Positions 62,893 through 64,000 of a DNA stretch of 64,000 nt are shown here, one piece after another. A program made the translations under genes and the position numbers. The notes below the pieces were generated by a model. The model did not search any database and was not told the DNA's origin. It saw only the letters and a list, made by a program, of their open reading frames with translations. Source of the stretch: Gautieria morchelliformis (Eukaryota > Basidiomycota > Agaricomycetes > Gomphales > Gomphaceae); assembly GCA_015179125.1 (NCBI GenBank), contig WHVA01000013.1, positions 485,248 to 549,247 of the forward strand. Direction: 5' to 3'. Position 1 is the first letter of the stretch. The number at the start of each line of letters is the position of its first letter.

Positions 62893-64000
62893 GGGGAAGA
62901 TCGTGGATCCTGACCCTGCAGGTGACTGGAGCCGATGGCGCTGCTCATGTGGCAGAAACCAACAGGGATAAGAGCGCAGCCCTTGCGGCAGCGTTCTTCC
63001 CATCCAAGCTGTCTGAATCACAAGTTCCGCCGAACCACCGATACCTGAAACACGTCAACCACAGCTTTCAGATCCACGAGGCGCAGCTAAAGCGGCAGCT
63101 GAACAAGCTAAAGCCCCATAAGGTGCCGGGCGACGACGGGATCCCGAATGTGGTCCTGAAGGAGTCCGCTGACCTAATTGCTGAGTATCTCCTGTGTATC
63201 TTCCACGCGACTTTCGCGCTGAACATGTATAGTGACAACTGGAAGACCTGGATCACGGTTGTGCTACGGAAGCCAGGCAAGGCGAATTATGAAGTTCCTA
63301 AGTCGTACCACCCTATCGCCCTGCTCAACACGATCGGGAAACTCCTCACGGTGATAGTTGCTGAGGACATCGTGTACCTGATGGAAAAGCACTGTCTACT
63401 TCTGGCCGCTCACTTCGGGGGAGGCCTGGAAGGATGACAACTGACTCTTTACACCTGGTGGTCAACAAAATAAAAGGGGCATGGAGGAGAAAAAAGGTGG
63501 CAGTCATGCTCTTTTTGGACATCGAGGGAGCATTTCCGAATGCTGTTACTGACCGTCTGCTCCACAATATGAGGAAACGAAGGATGCCAGAGACATACGT
63601 GTCGTTCGTGGAGTGGATGCTAGCGGGCAGGCGCACCAGGTTGAAGTTTGATGATTACTTATCAGATTGGGTGCCCATAGACAATGGGATAGGGCAAGGC
63701 GACCCCCTGTCCATGATATTGTACTTGTACTACAACGCGGATCTGGTAGAAGTGGCCACAGGGAAGGGGCAAGCAGCGACAGCGTATGTGGACGACGCCA
63801 ATCTGTATGCGGAAGGCGACACGTATGAGGAGGCATACGAGGGCATCAGGGACATGCTCCTCAAGGAGGGCGTGGCGAAGGAGTGGACGCACACTCACCA
63901 GTCCCGGTTCGAGAAGAATAAATTCACCGTCATTGGCTTCTCACACCGCAGAGTCCCCAACCCCACCCGACCACGCAAGACCATGCAGGAGCCAAGGCCG
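62893..64000 (+). pseudogene. LINE ORF2, reverse transcriptase half (runs off window)
   Basis: The plus strand continues the endonuclease half of 34,903-36,111: GGRSWILTLQVTGADGAAHV, AALAAAFFPSKLSESQVPPN, LKPHKVPGDDGIPNVVLKES (RT block 0/1), WITVVLRKPGKANYEVPKSY and HPIALLNTIGKLL (block 2). One extra G near 63,415-63,422 shifts the frame. It resumes TTDSLHLVVNKIKGAWRRKK, VAVMLFLDIEGAFPNAV (block A), NGIGQGDPLSMILYLYYNAD (block B) and TAYVDDANLYAEG (YVDD active site). The window ends within the thumb region. Confidence 0.9.

Overview
The window looks like nuclear DNA of a filamentous basidiomycete, most likely an Agaricomycete. The evidence is short GT-AG introns (about 50 nt), a FunK1-type fungal kinase, a DUF6593 protein, an F-box/LRR-like protein, a multi-exon cytochrome P450, gamma-tubulin, MBF1 and a SLIP-GC-like large GTPase, set among Ty1/copia, Ty3/chromovirus and LINE retroelements. 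I saw no rRNA, convincing tRNA or CRISPR array. Exon boundaries were read by eye and are approximate unless a splice is described.

Layout. 366-13,538: a degraded host gene is split by a copia-bounded complex (LTRs 653-876 and 13,097-13,320). Between its gag-protease-integrase end and its RT-RNase H end lie a FunK1 kinase gene (3,363-5,640), a SAM-like gene (5,949-7,632), a C-rich minisatellite, an inverted integrase fragment and a 488-bp solo LTR. 13.5-23.2 kb is gene-poor: a 640-bp TRIM-like element (14,652-15,291), a diverged repeat pair, remnants resembling xylulokinase and PfkB sugar kinases, and fold-back hairpins. 23,622-28,431 (-): SLIP-GC-like GTPase. 29,081-34,902 (+): chromovirus copy A. 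34,903-38,024 (-): 5' half of a LINE. 38.3-56.4 kb: a decayed and an intact member of a repeat-protein family, P450, gamma-tubulin, MBF1, F-box, DUF6593 and a copia 3' end. 56,425-62,892 (-): chromovirus copy B, itself hit by a second 488-bp solo LTR. 62,893-64,000 (+): 3' half of the LINE, running off the window.

Main structural result. The two LINE halves fit together at a 5-bp target-site duplication (TCCCC/GGGGA), but one half borders chromovirus copy A and the other borders copy B, in opposite orientation. The simplest reading is that copy B inserted into the LINE and that recombination between the inverted copies then flipped the 21.5 kb between them, which carries P450, gamma-tubulin and MBF1. 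A misassembly through the two copies must be excluded.

Main biological candidate. Both chromovirus copies share a gag stop codon, complete loss of the RNase H domain, a 9-C run that puts the chromodomain out of frame, a Tf1-like self-priming signal, and an extra ORF after pol with its own CCAAT and TATA motifs. This looks like a non-autonomous chromovirus lineage carrying an undescribed accessory gene.
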